DNA of 64,000 nucleotides. Origin: Phoronis australis (taxonomy: Eukaryota; Phoronida; Phoronidae). The notes under the pieces were generated by a model that saw only the letters and a program-made list of their open reading frames with translations, was not told the DNA's origin and searched no databases. Position numbers and translations under genes: made by a program. Where the stretch lies: the NCBI GenBank assembly GCA_002633005.1, contig NMRA01000052.1:1206688-1270687 (forward strand). The letters are read 5' to 3'. Of this stretch, positions 12,501-26,313 are shown in pieces (position 1 is the first letter of the stretch; every line of letters begins with the position of its first letter).

Positions 12501-15500
12501 CAATTACATATCACAAGTTAAACTGATAAAGAACAATATAATCAATGTCACTTTCCTCCTTACATTGTGAGAGGAAAGCAATGACAGCAAAGTTAATGGC
12601 AGTCAATTAGAACAGCATTAGTGGCGGTGATGTGCAACATAGCCTCAGGTCTGCTAGAGCTGCTGTACCAGTGCGCACAGATTTGATGACGCTTATCAAG
12701 CCTGAGCCCATGGTGGCTGTGCAAAAAGTTGAGTAAGTATACTCGAGCAAAAGTGTATGAATGGTAAAGGGTAATGAACCATTAGTTTTGTGGGAAAATG
12801 CTTGAAGAAATATAGAATATTACCGACCACAATACTGTAGCCAAAATGATGTCAAACGGAAGGATTCCACCGTTCACTCACTGGACACACTGGTTATGAC
12901 ATCCAAATTACTAAGGTGACTTTTTCACCTCACAGACAGCATTTGAGCGTGAATTACAAGTAATGGATGGATGGCTGGACCTCCAAGATTGACGACAGTG
13001 TATAGTGTTAGGAATTAGTGACTCAAATAATTTTATCAGCATTGAACATGGGATTTGTATTTTTATGAAGTGCTTTGGCACAGTTTAAATGACACCAAAC
13101 AGGAAAGCAGACTTCCAGAGAACAGTCTTGTTGAAATCAAAATGAATATTTTGCCACATTTTTGTAGGGTGAAAATATCAAAATTCGACATTGCCCAATT
13201 GAGGTTGAGAACTACTTTTAGTTTTGCAACAATTCTACCTACCTTCCTTTGTTTGTCTTCTTCCGTTTCATCCATTTCTATCTTCTTTTTCTTCTTCTTG
13301 TTTGACTTTAAGGCATTATGTTCTGTAAGATTTACCAAATTAACACACACAAGTGTATACAAACAAGGGGTTAAGAATCATTCCACGAGAAAATTAAAAA
13401 AAATCAAAAAACTCTAGGGGTCATCGTTCAGATTCAGCTTAAACTTTGTGTACATAATTGTGGTGTGGCTCTACCAAAATCCACCAATTTTGCACTTATT
13501 GACCTCTTGATTTTTTACCTTCAGGCCTTCAAAAGTTTACAGAAAATGGAACATTTCAGCATGCTGGAAACAGCAATTTTCCACTATCAAAGAACTGGTA
13601 GATTGCATGCAATGAGAGGAAACACACAATGGGATCAGGAAGTGATAAGTAGGAAGTCCCACGAAAAATTGATACAAATAATTTTGCTGCAACCACCACA
13701 TGACAGGGGAGATAAATCTAGAGGCACTTTTTGTATTGTTAAAGTGGGTATCACTCAAGTGCTTCTACAAGCCAGTTTGTGGGGCTGTGGACATGGAAAG
13801 ATATGTTTAAGCATAGATCTTGGATGTGTGAACAACAAATTATTTGAAATCACCAGCACTCCGCAAACTGGCCCCCAGAGCACCTAAAAATGGCTAAGAA
13901 TCAAAAATCAACACAAAGCTGGGCAAAATTTACCAAATTTTGGCACTCCAGTTAAAGGTTTTGAAAACCACTTTGGAAATGCAGATTATCTTCTGACAGA
14001 GAACCTCAATGTCTACATAAACGTCTTAAAGGACTTTCCTTTAAAGCTGTTTTAGAACTACTTCACTAACTTAACCTTTCTGAACCAAACATTGGCTACT
14101 TAGAGCTAAAACATTCATGATGCTTTAACTTAAGTATGGCCCAACAAATTGAAATAAACCTTTTGAACATATCTCGCCATGATGTACTAACACACATTTT
14201 TTCAAGATATGAGTCAGTGACCCAAGAGTGAACCTTTTGGCGCTCTCGTAGAATGAGTGTTAAATATTAATGAGCACAGATTAACCTTTGAACACAAAGA
14301 GTAATTGAGAAATTACTAAAAACTCTATCAGTCATCACCTGCACGTACGTGATTATTGAAGAACATTTACAACTACCAAGTGTGAGCAGACTAGCCATTA
14401 ATTCTAAATAGCAGTAATCTTGGCCAACAGAGAACAAAGAAACTCCATGCTATAAACCAAAACCACAACGATTACAAAAATAAGCGCAAAAATACCGAAG
14501 GATATCGCTTGACAAGCAAGATTACCGGTGCAAGTAAAAATTAAACGCGATATGTTGGTCACATCACATGACGTATAGTTAAGTCTGAAAAGATGTCGGT
14601 CCCGACCAGGGCTCGAACCCTCAGGACAATTAAAGTTACCTGCAAGTTAGCGATAAGATGAACAAACAGCCATTATTGGAAGTTTGCAAAAACTGCTTCC
14701 AGTCGACAAAATTCTAAATTTACTTTTCAATTGCAACTATTACTGCTGTACACTATGCTGCCGTTCCAGGTTCTACTAAAATCTAGACCAAGCTTATTTT
14801 GTTGCCCTGATACCATACCTGAAGAAGCCAACTCCTCAGCAAAGTAGGGGTCATTGAGATCAACACCAGCAGGCATGTCGTCACTACCGTCATCAGCATC
14901 ATTGACATCCTGGTCAAAAATAATTCAAACAACTTCTCACATGGATCATGAGGCCGACCACCAAAGCTCACTGAATCAGCTTCTCATTACAAACAAAATG
15001 CCAAGACTATCTTTTTTCAAATGAGACTTTCTTATTTAGTCTCAAAGTGAATAGAATGGTTCCACACTTTTTTATACCCAAAATATGCGGAAATTCCGCA
15101 AAAGACTCGGAAATTCCGCGAAATTTGCCTAATATTCCACACAGACTATGCGGAATTTCCACAATCAGGGCGTAATATTCAGCATGGCAAAAATTGAACT
15201 GCTAATTAAGAAAATACTAATTGAGCAAATAAAAAAGTAACACTGTAAACATGTTCAGAGCAAGGTATAGATTTGTTTCATATCGTTTTTATGGCTTAAA
15301 GTAAATATAAAAAGAACGGAGCATTCCATCCACTTTGAGACTAAATAAGAATGTCTCATTTAAAAAAAGATTGCCTGATGAGTAAAAAATTTGCAAAAAG
15401 TTATTTGCTTCATAATTATTTTAAATCACCTTTAGCATCTTTACCAATTCAGAGCAAACCGATACAAGGTAAGGCAAATGAATAACGGCGTGTTAATTTA

Positions 15501-18500
15501 CTAAAAATAGTATCCAAAAATCAAATTAATGTTCATTTCTACGTCACTTATAAAACTTCAGGTCAGTCTGAATGTTCCATGATCGCTGGGATTGCAAAGA
15601 GGGAAGTAAACGCAAATTTTGTGAGCTTCTCAGTAATGGAACTGGAAAACGAAGACGGCTATCAACGAAAGCAAACTCTGAATGTGCAGTGCACACAAAG
15701 GAGTTCGTATCTTGACCATCTCAGTAACACTAAACTAAGTGCAGTTGGGTAGCATGTCGTGCCAACCTTTTTCTTCTCCTGCCTTTCTTTTTTGCGTTCC
15801 TCGCGTTTCTGCTTCTTCTTATCTTTCTTTCTCTCCATGTACTGCTCCCAAGGTGTCAGTGATTCTTTCTTCTGAGCACTCTTCTTCACTAAAGATTCTG
15901 TAGTTTCCTTCAATCCTGTTCAAACAAAAAGTACCATGAACTCTTAGAACAACAGGAGCAGTTGTCAACACTGTCTAGGCATTAAGGTTTGTCACAGCCA
16001 CAGAGTCAATTTAGACTCAAGCGAAACTGATTACGTGGATTACTTCTTGAATTTCATGTGGGTGATAACAGAGGCCATATTCATGTCGTTTAGTGTCTTG
16101 ACAAGGAACAAAATACCGAACAGATTTACATCATAGGTAACGGTGTGGTGACCTACAAAAGTGTAAAGTTCATCATCTTTGAACAGTACACTTTCTGTAG
16201 AAGATGCCTACATTCTAAATTTTTCTTTTCAAACAGTTAAAATGGAGAAATGTTAAGTTAAAACAAAGAACAATAGAATCCTTGATCAAATGGACCAATT
16301 CCAATCAAAAGCCAATTACCTAATACGTGCTCCTGCATCCCATTACTACAAGCCGTTTAAATAGAGAATAGATGCTGGAGGACAAAAGAGTTAGAAAACA
16401 AAAACAACGACAGCAAACTTTTCTTTTTGAAGACATTTCTGAGCAAGGATTCCTGCAACTCCAAACTTTATTACCTGGTTCCCACGTGACCTCCATCTCC
16501 ATCTTTGTATCATCATTGGTGCTGTTTTTCGACTCAATCCCTTGCAGTAACTTCCTGTATTTCTCAATACTTTTCTCTTCATCTTCCGAGTCTGAGGCAA
16601 CAAAGCCGGGCTCAGATCCTCGATCAATAAAGTCACCGTAAGGGTCCTCTGGAACATTACAATAGTAAATTAACCAAGTTCAAATGAGATTTTTTTAGGA
16701 GTTGGCGTAAAACCTAGTAGTCACTTCAACAAAACCTGGGTCAATACACATAAGTCTCATATCAGCACAGCCATGAGAACGCTGATACGATGATATGAGG
16801 TCATCAATGTACACATCAAGCTTTTCTCTTTTCTCATTTCAGTTGACTACATGAAACAATTTCACAGTAATATCCTTAAATTATGACTCTGTGCAGTAAA
16901 ATATAGACTCCTCACTAACACCTTGCTGATTTGCGTTTGAAATTTTTTGGTAACAGGAAAAATATTTGGCGTTCATTTATTTCCTGAGAGCTATTTTCTA
17001 CATGCACGATCTTCAAACATGCCACACAAAGGCCTAATAAACAATGTGTGAAGTATCAAACAAAGGTACGCAAAACAAATCAGTAAATGAATGGCACAGG
17101 TTTTGATAAGTGTATATCATGACAGACACCCCAAGGTAAAACATTGCAACTCTTTGAAAAAAATACCATGTGCTTCAGTCATAATGTGGCGGGCACTAGC
17201 CCCCAGAGCACAAACGAAAACTAACCTATAATAATTTGGATACTTGGTTTCTGCTACTGAACCACTGTTAGCTAACAAACTGAAAAAGTCTTGATTCTTA
17301 CCCTCCATTCTCCACTAACCACCGACGGACATAAAAATACTAAACCGAATGTAAGCGCGTGTGCATTTCAGTGAATATTGCTCGTGAGTAGTAAGAGGAC
17401 TTACTAGATGTCAACATTTTATTAGTAGACACTGTTGGCGTTCGTGACAGACCGCAGGTGATAATCCTTCATGAAACAAACAAGATTGCTAAGTGCTGTT
17501 CATTAACCAAAAACTGAAGGATTGTCAATCTAGAGTACAGTACAGACTGGGTTAGATTGCAGGTGTACCAGGCTGACACTACCCAACCTTAGCCATTCGC
17601 TTTTCAAATGATGTTTATTTTATCCAGGCTTAGAAACACATAGAAAATATAGCACAGGACTGCAAATTTCAGACGCACAGTTCTGCAAATGACAGTTGTG
17701 AATAATTTCACAGGCTTCAGCCTGTGACCCCAACAAATCCCGATATTCCTTCATCGTTATATGAGGCCCCAGCACCCACCATTCTCCGACTCTGACCCTG
17801 AGGAGGCCAAATATTCCTTCACATCCAGATCCATCAGTTCTTCAGGTGAAAATTTTCTCCTTGTCACCGACACTCTATCCTTGTCGTCTTCGTCCCACGT
17901 CAAGTCCACCTAAAAACAAAACAGTGTAGTCGATGTTGTTTTCTGCATGTCACCGTTTCCAAAAACAAGGAATAGTTGGCAGTTTTTTGGGCAACACTAT
18001 GGCTTTAGCCCATGAATCTCTGCTGCAGATTAGCCAGAGTCTTTTTCCTTCACAGGTCACATGGTCATTCTCACTAACAGCATTCTTTTTTATAGACAAT
18101 ACATGAACTGAACTAACATACATTTGTGAGAGTTGCTGTGCATGAATGAGTATGGAATTATAAGATAGTGAGAGAAGAAATGGGTTCATGAAAAGCATTA
18201 TTACTTGTTACTGGATTTGCCTTGAAAATTCACACGTTTGACACGATTTCGTTTTGCGAATCAAGATTTAGCTGTCGAAACCGACAGACATAAATCTGCT
18301 TCTTATTCTGACCACGTGTCTTTTCTGTCCAAATCACATTGACGATGAATACCATAATTTTATACTAATGTACACCCAGCATTCCATAAGAGTTAGATTT
18401 ATACAGGAAGTATACTGTAGCTGTCCCAGTGTCAACCGATTTATCCGTTTGACGAAAAACCCTGACAAAGTGTTATTATTTTCATTTACCATTGACTCAT

Positions 18501-21500
18501 TTTGTAAGAGAGCATCATTAAGTAAAGAATTGTAAGTTTGTGCCTCTGAAGTATTGTCAGTTTGATAACTGTAATTGTACTTTGGGCCCATGGCCTTGAT
18601 CACTTATAATAAACACTGTCTTATAACTGAAATGTTGTTACTCTAAAACCTCGCCCATTTCGGTAACTATTCTAAGATTGCTCTTTTCTCAGTTTCAAAG
18701 TCTTCTGACACAGTTGTGATAACCCAAAGCAAGCATTAACTCACAGCTACATAGAAAATTGCATTTCACTTGTTGGCCAAATTGTGTCCTAAATCTGTGA
18801 GATTTTACCACAGTGTGAATGTCGGTGTGGTTTGTGGAAAATTCAGATTCTTTGTGCAGGCTGGATGAATAGCCACTGACCAGTGAGAGCCTTACAAAAA
18901 TGACCAAAGTTTCTGACTGACTGCTAACAATTACTCATCGTCTAACAAAACACGCCCGCAAACCTCTGGCAGAAAACTGTTCTTCTATGAAATATTACAA
19001 AAACTCAAATAAAGAGTTCAAACCTGAAAGTTTTTCTCTTCCAGGCCACTCACCTTGGACTGATTCAAGGCAGTAGTCACATACATAGAGGGCTTGTAGG
19101 AAGACGGCATCTCAGAGATCTCGGATTTAGGTTTGTCGTCAAATACCATGTCATCAGGAATAAATCTAATCAGAGGAATGAAACAGTTTTATGAACCTTG
19201 AACAAATCTGTTCCCACACAGTACAACAGAAAATGGAAGAAAAATATTGGATTGGGCGTGAATTAACATAAAGTTGTTCCCCCTTCTGCAGCTGACCATA
19301 GCATATGTATGCGACTGAAAATATTTTATTTGACATCCGACAAAAGGATTACTTTCTAAGTAACTGTTGTAAATATGATATTTTTTTTCACATATCTATC
19401 ATCATTGATAAACAAGTACAAAAAACAAAAACAAACAAGTACACCAATTCATTCACTCATGCACATCTCAGGAGAGACCATTCTCGTATCTTGTATAAAG
19501 CAACCAAGTTCTACATGGATTAACGTGAATAATAAAACTTTCCCATTTCCCAGAGAAACTGTCATACACAAAATTTTTATAAGTAATTAATTGTTCAGCA
19601 TTGTATTACTCATGAGTATATGTAACAAACTTGATGTGAACATTAGGTAAAGTTTTGTATGATAAATTTGAGCACAGGAAGGTGTACTGGAATCTCCCAT
19701 GTGACATACTGGCCATGGAAAGTGGAATATAAAATGTTTTACTTACTGGCCAGCCCATCTCAGAGAAGTCTTGGCTGATAGATGGAAGCAAATCATCTAA
19801 GCTCAGACTTATACCAACATGCAAACTAAACTGCACTATAAACATGTTAAAATAATATTACAACATCCTAACATTTTAAACCCTATTCAATGCTTAGAAA
19901 TGTGATTGCTGGCTTTTTTATTAGACATGTCGTGTGGCTCTACAAGTGAAACACAAGGTGATTTCAAAATTTGTCAATATTCAGCATATCAAAATACATG
20001 CTGGCCCGGGGCCAGTGGATTTGCGGTCGGGCCAGCAGACCAGTAAACTTTCCAGATAAGCCCTATGTGGATGTGGTCTCATATTCAATTCATTCAAAAA
20101 AGGTCTATTGACTTATTTTTTTGTCTCTCACCAGTGAACGCCAACGAGTTTGAACCTTGTGGGCAATAAATCTGCGATCGCCCCATTCATTTTGTTTACT
20201 CAATAATAGAACTCTAGCCTAGAATTCCATGTAGACTACTGATGAAATGTGTCTAGCAAAAATAAATTCGCTGAAACTAGCTCGGGGCTTTAGTTTCGTA
20301 GCCACAGCTTACATGGCGTATAAGTCTCAGTTACCAACAACTCCTCACCTAGAGTTAACTGAGCATAAAAATAGGGTTCTCAACGCCATGTGCATTTAGT
20401 GTACAGGAAAAGATTGAGAAAAACGAAGGTAGGATGCTAAAAGCAGGGCCATTAACTTGACAGCCGGGCCAGTAAATTGTCAGACTAACTGGCCTGGCGG
20501 GAAAGCACATTTGCTGAAGTTTGAATACTGCTCATATCTGCCAATCAAATATACCTTAAGTCTATCTTTGTGGCACTACTTTCGTATTCCAATCCATCAC
20601 ACTGCTCGTAAATGGAGTTGGCAGTTTCTGGTGTATCACATTCCACCACAGCATAGTAATATTTCAGTCTGCTCAACTGATATTGCCTTAGCCGTTCTTT
20701 GCGTTTTGAATCGTCTGAAATGAAAACAAAAACGCATCCTCACGGCAATGTAGCATAACAATATGAAAAATGCAACACACCCAGTTGCTATCAACGTAGG
20801 AATATTAAGCATGACGCCATTTTGACGTCACCATGACATTTTGGAACCATTGTGACAGCATGTCCATTTTTATTTCCGGGTCCAAATTGCGTCATCTATT
20901 GCCATGACATGTCATCACTAAACATCAGTGGAGTCCTCCTCTTGACGAACACGTGACCTACAGCATTCTTAACATATAAACAACAGTCAACCACTTGGGT
21001 AAGATGAAACTAATAAAGAGCTAAGAACTGAATTTTGACAAGAATCCAGAGGCTGTCTTAACATGGTAGGTTGCTAGTAGTAGGTAAAACGGCACCATCA
21101 TAGAGTTTTCAAAGGCATAGAGTTCATTAAAATTGACGCTTAACGTGAAGCTTATAAATGAAACAACTCTCGTATAAAATGCACCGGAAACAACTAAAAA
21201 TGCTTCTAGGGGATGCATCAGTGATCAGATCCATAGATCCATCTGAAAGTCGCCATCATTTGTTGTCAGCTTCAAAGGGACATATCTGCCAAATTTCATG
21301 AGATCCTGCAAGGAATTTAGAAGATAAAGCAGCGGAAGACTCGACAGAAGCCACGGCGGTATACTTTTACACGTACAAATGAGCACATAAAAATGCAATA
21401 TATTACTTTAAATGTACTTGCAATCATGCCCCTAAAACTGTTTACAACCAGCACACGATCATTGCAAAAAACAAGCCCCAGGTTTTTCATAATAACAAAG

Positions 21501-24500
21501 CGTTCTCAAACCTTCATCGTCATCTGAATCCTTCTGGCTGACCAGCTCAGTAGGTCCACTCACTTCTTCCTCTCGGATCCTCTGCTTTCCAAACTCAGAA
21601 GCGTAAATCTGAAAGCAGTTCCATGCAGTCAGTAGGGACAAGTGTGGCTGATACTCACAGAAAAAAATACTTCAAATACTTCACTCTCAGGAATGTTTCA
21701 GGAAAGTCACAAGTCCAACGAACCGATCAGCATACCTATTCAGAAGGACGAATCATTGTATCGTAAAGAGCTACTAAACAAGCCAGAGCTCTAATACATG
21801 AACTATTCTGTTCTGACAGATTTGACAATCTTTATATTTACACCAAATTAGATGTCTTTTCATTTATTTCTTTACAATTTAGATGCATATCCAGTAAGGA
21901 GTGAGATTTATTATTGATCATTTGATACTGAAAAGATACCAAACCCTAATTGATCCAATTCATAAGAATAAAGAGGAGGCACTGTGATCCAGTGTGATAA
22001 GTGTCTACTTCGGATCCTTAACTCGAGGTCGTGAGTTATAGTGCCACTGGGGCACACTGTTGGACCCTTGTGTCAGGTCTCTAGCTCCTCAGCTCGGTTT
22101 CAAATACGTATTAGTAAAGCATAAAAATGGTTCCGGTTATTAGTGCAATGGGCCCACATGCACAGCCTGCGCACGTCTGCAATTGCTTTTCCTATATTCA
22201 TAGCATACCACTGCTTTGTTATCCTCAAAAGTTTGGAGAAAGTTTGAAAGCTCCTCCTGAGTCATGAAATGTGCTAAATCCTCAAGGCCATTTAATTGAT
22301 GTCTGTGGGAAAGACCACTCTACTTTTCCCAGGAAATTATGCAAAGCATATTCGGAAAATGACGTTTTCAAGTACTTCTGTCTGTAGCAATGGGTGAATA
22401 TTCGGAAAAGGCGCTGTGTGAATGGAAAGTCGTAACCTCAGCTAGTTACATAGATACGACAGTATGAAATTAGCATAAAACATGATGTAAGACAAACAGC
22501 TCTTCTGGGTGACTGTCCTTAAAAGGATTATTCTTAGTACATTGATGCTGAGTGGTCTTCTAAGAGGAAATTTTCCGAATAAACCTCCCGATATGTGAAC
22601 ACTTCAAGCCCAAAGTTGTAGCACCAAACAAACACCAATGGAAATTTATTAGGGGATGGCTTATCTATGAATATTCCAGGAGACACAGGATCCCCTTTAT
22701 TAGATGACAAGGGACTGTCTCAGCAGAATAATGCTTTGATTTCTCAGGATAAGTACTATTTGTAACAGCTGGCAGAAACATTATTCTGCAAAGTCACTAA
22801 AACTGGGTTACTATCATCTTGAACATGATTAAAATTGGAAGTGATTACAACACTATAAAAGATAGTAATAAAGAAACGTCATTCAATTCATGGAATTCAT
22901 CTACAACGTTGCTGTATTTTTTCAAAGTGGGATGGCTGTCAGCTCGGGAAAATTCAGTGACATCACAAAAAATTGGCCACATAATGACAAACAACACTCG
23001 TCAGTGACGAGCACCAGAATTTAACGCATGGGGCACCGCAACAGGCTTTTTGGTGCGAAGACGATTAAGCACACAGCATACAAAGTAAAAGAATGAAAGT
23101 GAGCCTCAATTCCTTTGAATTATTAGATTAACAAATTGAGAGAGTTCATCAAAGGCAGGTGTCATCTGATCACAGTGAAGTTAAATCTAACCACCTGAAA
23201 CACAAATTGTACTTCAGATTACGCGCACCCAAATTATCTGTGATGTCAGCACCGCTAATTCAGAAGATTTGCAAATGAGACCCTCCAATTTAAGTTTGAA
23301 AATTTTGACTTCCCCAAACATGGGAGTCAAAGCCATTCAAGACAGCATTTCTACCAAGTTGCAAAGGTACAGCAAGCAATAATACCATCTAATGCCAGCA
23401 CGACAATGCCACATCTACAATATTACCATAGCTGTATACAGACGAGTCAATTTGACCATGCACGACTTACTTTCACAGACTTAACGACAGAACCGACTGG
23501 TTTGAATGAATTGACAAGTGCGTAGATATCTGCTGGTTGCATTCGGTCCCAGTCCATGTTGCATATGGCGAGACGGGAGGAGACCTCGTCAGCAACGGGC
23601 GCATCTTTGTCTATCTCGCCCCAGTGACTGTCAGAGAACTCTAGGTCTGAAACGGAAAGATTCAAAATTAGAAATTCACAATTAATCAAAAACAAGGATC
23701 AGCCCAGGCCAATCTAGGATGGCGCGTCTCAAAATTACTTGAAGATTAATAGCGAAACAAGCACCTGGTTGAAACTAGGTGTTAATTCTAAGCTTTACAT
23801 CATAAGCAAAACAGTGAAAACACGATGGTCTAATCTATTAACCAGAGATTTAGCAATGCAAACTTAAGGAAGCATTAAACCAGCGCTTGTTCTATTGTTC
23901 TTCCCTAGTCTGGAAATCACACTTATTTTGACTAGGGAACAACTTGAAACCAATTTCATAATGGAGGCTTCAATTTGAAACTTGATCTTTGCAGAAAGCA
24001 CGAGTTTAATATTGGTTTAAATGTCATATTTTTCAATCATCTCAATCCTAAATAATGACCGTTGTTATGTTCTTGACACTAAAAATGTTAGGATGATGAA
24101 AACTGTAGTCATTTTTAGCCCACGCAGTCTCAGCCTAAATCAATAAGACCTTCAAGTCACAGTAGCAAAACAGACAAAAAAATGATTTTTTCAGTCAGAG
24201 AAGTCTTATGAGGAATGTTCAAATTGATATCAAAATAGTATGAAAGTGCCTTTCTATGCCAACAACCACAAATTCAATCAACAAAAATATCAAATAAAAG
24301 TTGTAAATGGTCAGCATACTATCATCTTCATCCTCAAAGTCTGTATCTTCATTTGAGCTGGATGCAAGTCCTTCGCCCCTTGAGTAGTCAGGACCCTCTC
24401 CAACTCTAAAGGCAGTGCCATCTGTGGAGAGATAAAACAAACTTCTGTATAATTTACGCTGGGTATAGCATTAGCAGCTTAATAGAAAAAACCCAACTTA

Positions 24501-26313
24501 TTGCGAACGAGCAAAATTAATCAAAGTGTGAAACTTGATATTCACTAGGTGGTACTAAATGAAGATTTCTCTTTTGATATTTGACTAGACTGAAAACAGA
24601 AAGCCATTCGTGGGCATATATAAGAGCTGGGAGTTTGTCAGATAAGAACTGTGCGTTGCTATCCAAATGCAAGCATTTTCATGTAGGACCGTTAATTCAC
24701 TTAAACCACCCGATGAATTTTATCTATTCGTCATCATTTGGAAAACACTCAACTTTCATCCTCGATTGAAAAAGTTTGCCAAAATTTAACGCCCGGCCCG
24801 GTTAATTTCAAATTATTCAGAACCAAGTTGCACTATTTATCATGCGCTTTCCTTTACTTCACAGTACCCTTGTTGTTGGTGACCATAGAGCTAATTTTGT
24901 AGAAGGGAAAAAAGATAAGCAGGAGAAGAAATACTTCTTTAAAGGTTACTAAACGGTTTTGACAATTTCAGCCAATCCTTGTTGTCTCCTGCTAATGCAT
25001 CATTGGTGAAAGATAAAAGTAGGAATCAACTAATAAACAATATACTCTCTATGTCACACTGGATATTATGGTTCTTGGAGCACGGTGTTTCCCAACAGTT
25101 GCCTTTTAATTCGGTGAAAGTGTAGGTCATGCTTGCCCATTAGGAAGACTTTGAGAGAATTTTTCAAATTTTCCTCAAAACTTTTGAGTGTTGTCGAGAG
25201 GTATAGAGCATTATTTTGTTTCAGATTTGATATCTGAAAGTAGGCTAAAACCGGGTTTGGTATCCCTTTAAATTAAACTCTCCTTTATTGCGAATTGCAA
25301 AAAGGCATTTATGTTTGGTACACTGTACGACTCAGTTTCCATAAGATTGGGACGCTAAATGTTACTGAATTTGAACGAGAAAAGAGTGTCACAGGTTGAC
25401 ATGTTTTTGACATCTGCATTGCAACTGCACGTGCAACAGCAAAACTTCCATAGAAAAATAATGATGGATGTCAAACTATTCTTGGTGTAAGATAGCGCTT
25501 AGCACAACAGTTTTATGCTTACAATTGTGGGGCAAGTGCTCTACCAACATGCAGCATTGAGGGTAACTACAACAGCAACATAGATGGCATTGTGGCATTT
25601 TAGGATGAGGCTATTAAGACAGAACAACATCAATTACCATCACTGTCTCCACTCTGTTCCTCATCAGGGTCAGTCTGCTCAGTGCCAGTCTCCTTGTCAC
25701 CATTGTCACTATCAGAGGCAGACGCCACTTTCTTGTCTTCCTCATACTCTTCCTGTTCACTAGTACTAAGCTCATCACTTTTACCAGTTTGTTGATGATT
25801 AAGATTGTGTTTTATATTCTTGCCAGATTTGAATTGTTTCACATCTTTAGGTAGGTCAGAACTACTCTTCTTTAACAATTTCCCTTTTTTGAGTTTGGAA
25901 GGCTTTTCTTCAACTTTCAGACTATCTGAAGAGTTACTCAGTGTAAGTTTCAAATCCTTTTCAGAGTCCTTCTTTCTGCTAACTTTAATACTTTTCTCAC
26001 TATTTTTCATTTCACTATCTTTTGAACCTTTTTCCCTCTTTTTCTTGGATTTCTTTGTTTTTGTTGATGTTTCCTCCATCCCAGAATCCTCAGAGTCTGA
26101 CATGTCATAGTATTTCCTGAGGTGATCGTTTGAAGTGAGATTCATAGGCCGACCACGTTTGTCTACAGCGTATTTCAGCTTAAATTTCTTGTCCTTGAAC
26201 ATAGCATTGAATCTCTGATCAATTTTCACCTTTCTCTCCTTGCGAGGCATTTTATGAAAGCGCGGATCCTTCATGACATGGGCGAACCGTGAATCTTTCT
26301 GAACTTCATCCAT
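9571..26313 (-). CDS. ESF1: ESF1 homologue, nucleolar pre-rRNA processing protein
   Basis: Thirteen coding exons on the - strand: 26313-25638, 24421-24320, 23646-23471, 21608-21512, 20714-20555, 19165-19054, 17909-17780, 16648-16475, 15915-15767, 14909-14819, 13322-13243, 10869-10711 and 9867-9571. They have GT-AG borders, agreeing phases and 2403 nt in total (800 codons; human ESF1 is about 850). The N terminus ([17 protein letters not shown]...[13 protein letters not shown]) is the ESF1 signature, followed by a long acidic/Lys-Ser tract. Exons 3-6 hold the conserved core, with [28 protein letters not shown] and [17 protein letters not shown], an RRM-like fold in the family. Exon 9 has [12 protein letters not shown]. 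The last exon has the NUC153 motif [18 protein letters not shown] and a basic tail. ESF1 acts in the nucleolus in early 18S rRNA maturation. The ATG at 26313 follows an AG (TATAG|GAATCG), so a non-coding first exon is likely. Confidence 0.94.
15007..15372. mobile_element. MITE with about 55-bp terminal inverted repeats, ESF1 intron
   Basis: The left arm reads CAAATGAGACTTTCTTATT then TAGTCTCAAAGTG. The right arm, reversed, reads AAATGAGACATTCTTATT then TAGTCTCAAAGTG. The centre carries repeated self-complementary CGGAAATTCCGC units (about 15088-15165). No ORF is present. No target duplication is evident, so its superfamily is unknown. It lies between ESF1 exons 9 and 10. Confidence 0.75.
19375..19492 (-). 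repeat. Short interspersed repeat, copy 2 (inverted relative to 2285-2400)
   Basis: The reverse complement shares GATACGAGAATGGTCTCTCC, the GTGAATGAAT stretch and TTGTACTTGTTTAT with 2285-2400. Open frames over it are incidental. Confidence 0.6.
21978..22190 (+). mobile_element. tRNA-derived SINE, copy 1
   Basis: The head GATCCAGTGTGATAAGTGTC (box A-like), then ACTCGAGGTCGTGAGTTATA (box B-like) and CCACTGGGGCACA, is the layout of a tRNA-type SINE. The tail, TCAGGTCTCTAGCTCCTCAG and AGTGCAATGGGCCCACATG, is shared with 46575-46790. It lies in an ESF1 intron. Confidence 0.65.
22290..22700. mobile_element. Short DNA element related to 55452-56797
   Basis: The left part has ATTCGGAAAAGGCGCTGTGTGA and AACGGAAAGTCG-like sequence. 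The right part has TTCCGAATAAAC, then CACCAAACAAACACCAATGG and GGGGATGGCTTATCTATG. The same blocks form the subterminal regions of the TA-flanked element at 55452-56797. It is degenerate and in ESF1 intronic sequence. Confidence 0.45.

Noticed and set aside
13465-13887. 140-codon + strand frame in an ESF1 intron
   Set aside because: Starts from a non-gene context, no recognisable domain, no splice or codon pattern distinguishing it from chance.
14590-14650. tRNA-like sequence (GGCTCGAACC, a box B complement)
   Set aside because: Only the T-arm-like part is present; the rest does not form a cloverleaf. At most a SINE scrap.
19997-20510. Possible element bounded by GGCCCGGGGCCAG and CTGGCCTGGC
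   Set aside because: The GC-rich blocks are suggestive, but I could not align convincing inverted arms or flanking duplications.
25805-26110. 101-codon frame on the + strand
   Set aside because: Antisense of the Lys/Ser/Asp-rich ESF1 first exon; low-complexity Phe/Ser/Leu product.
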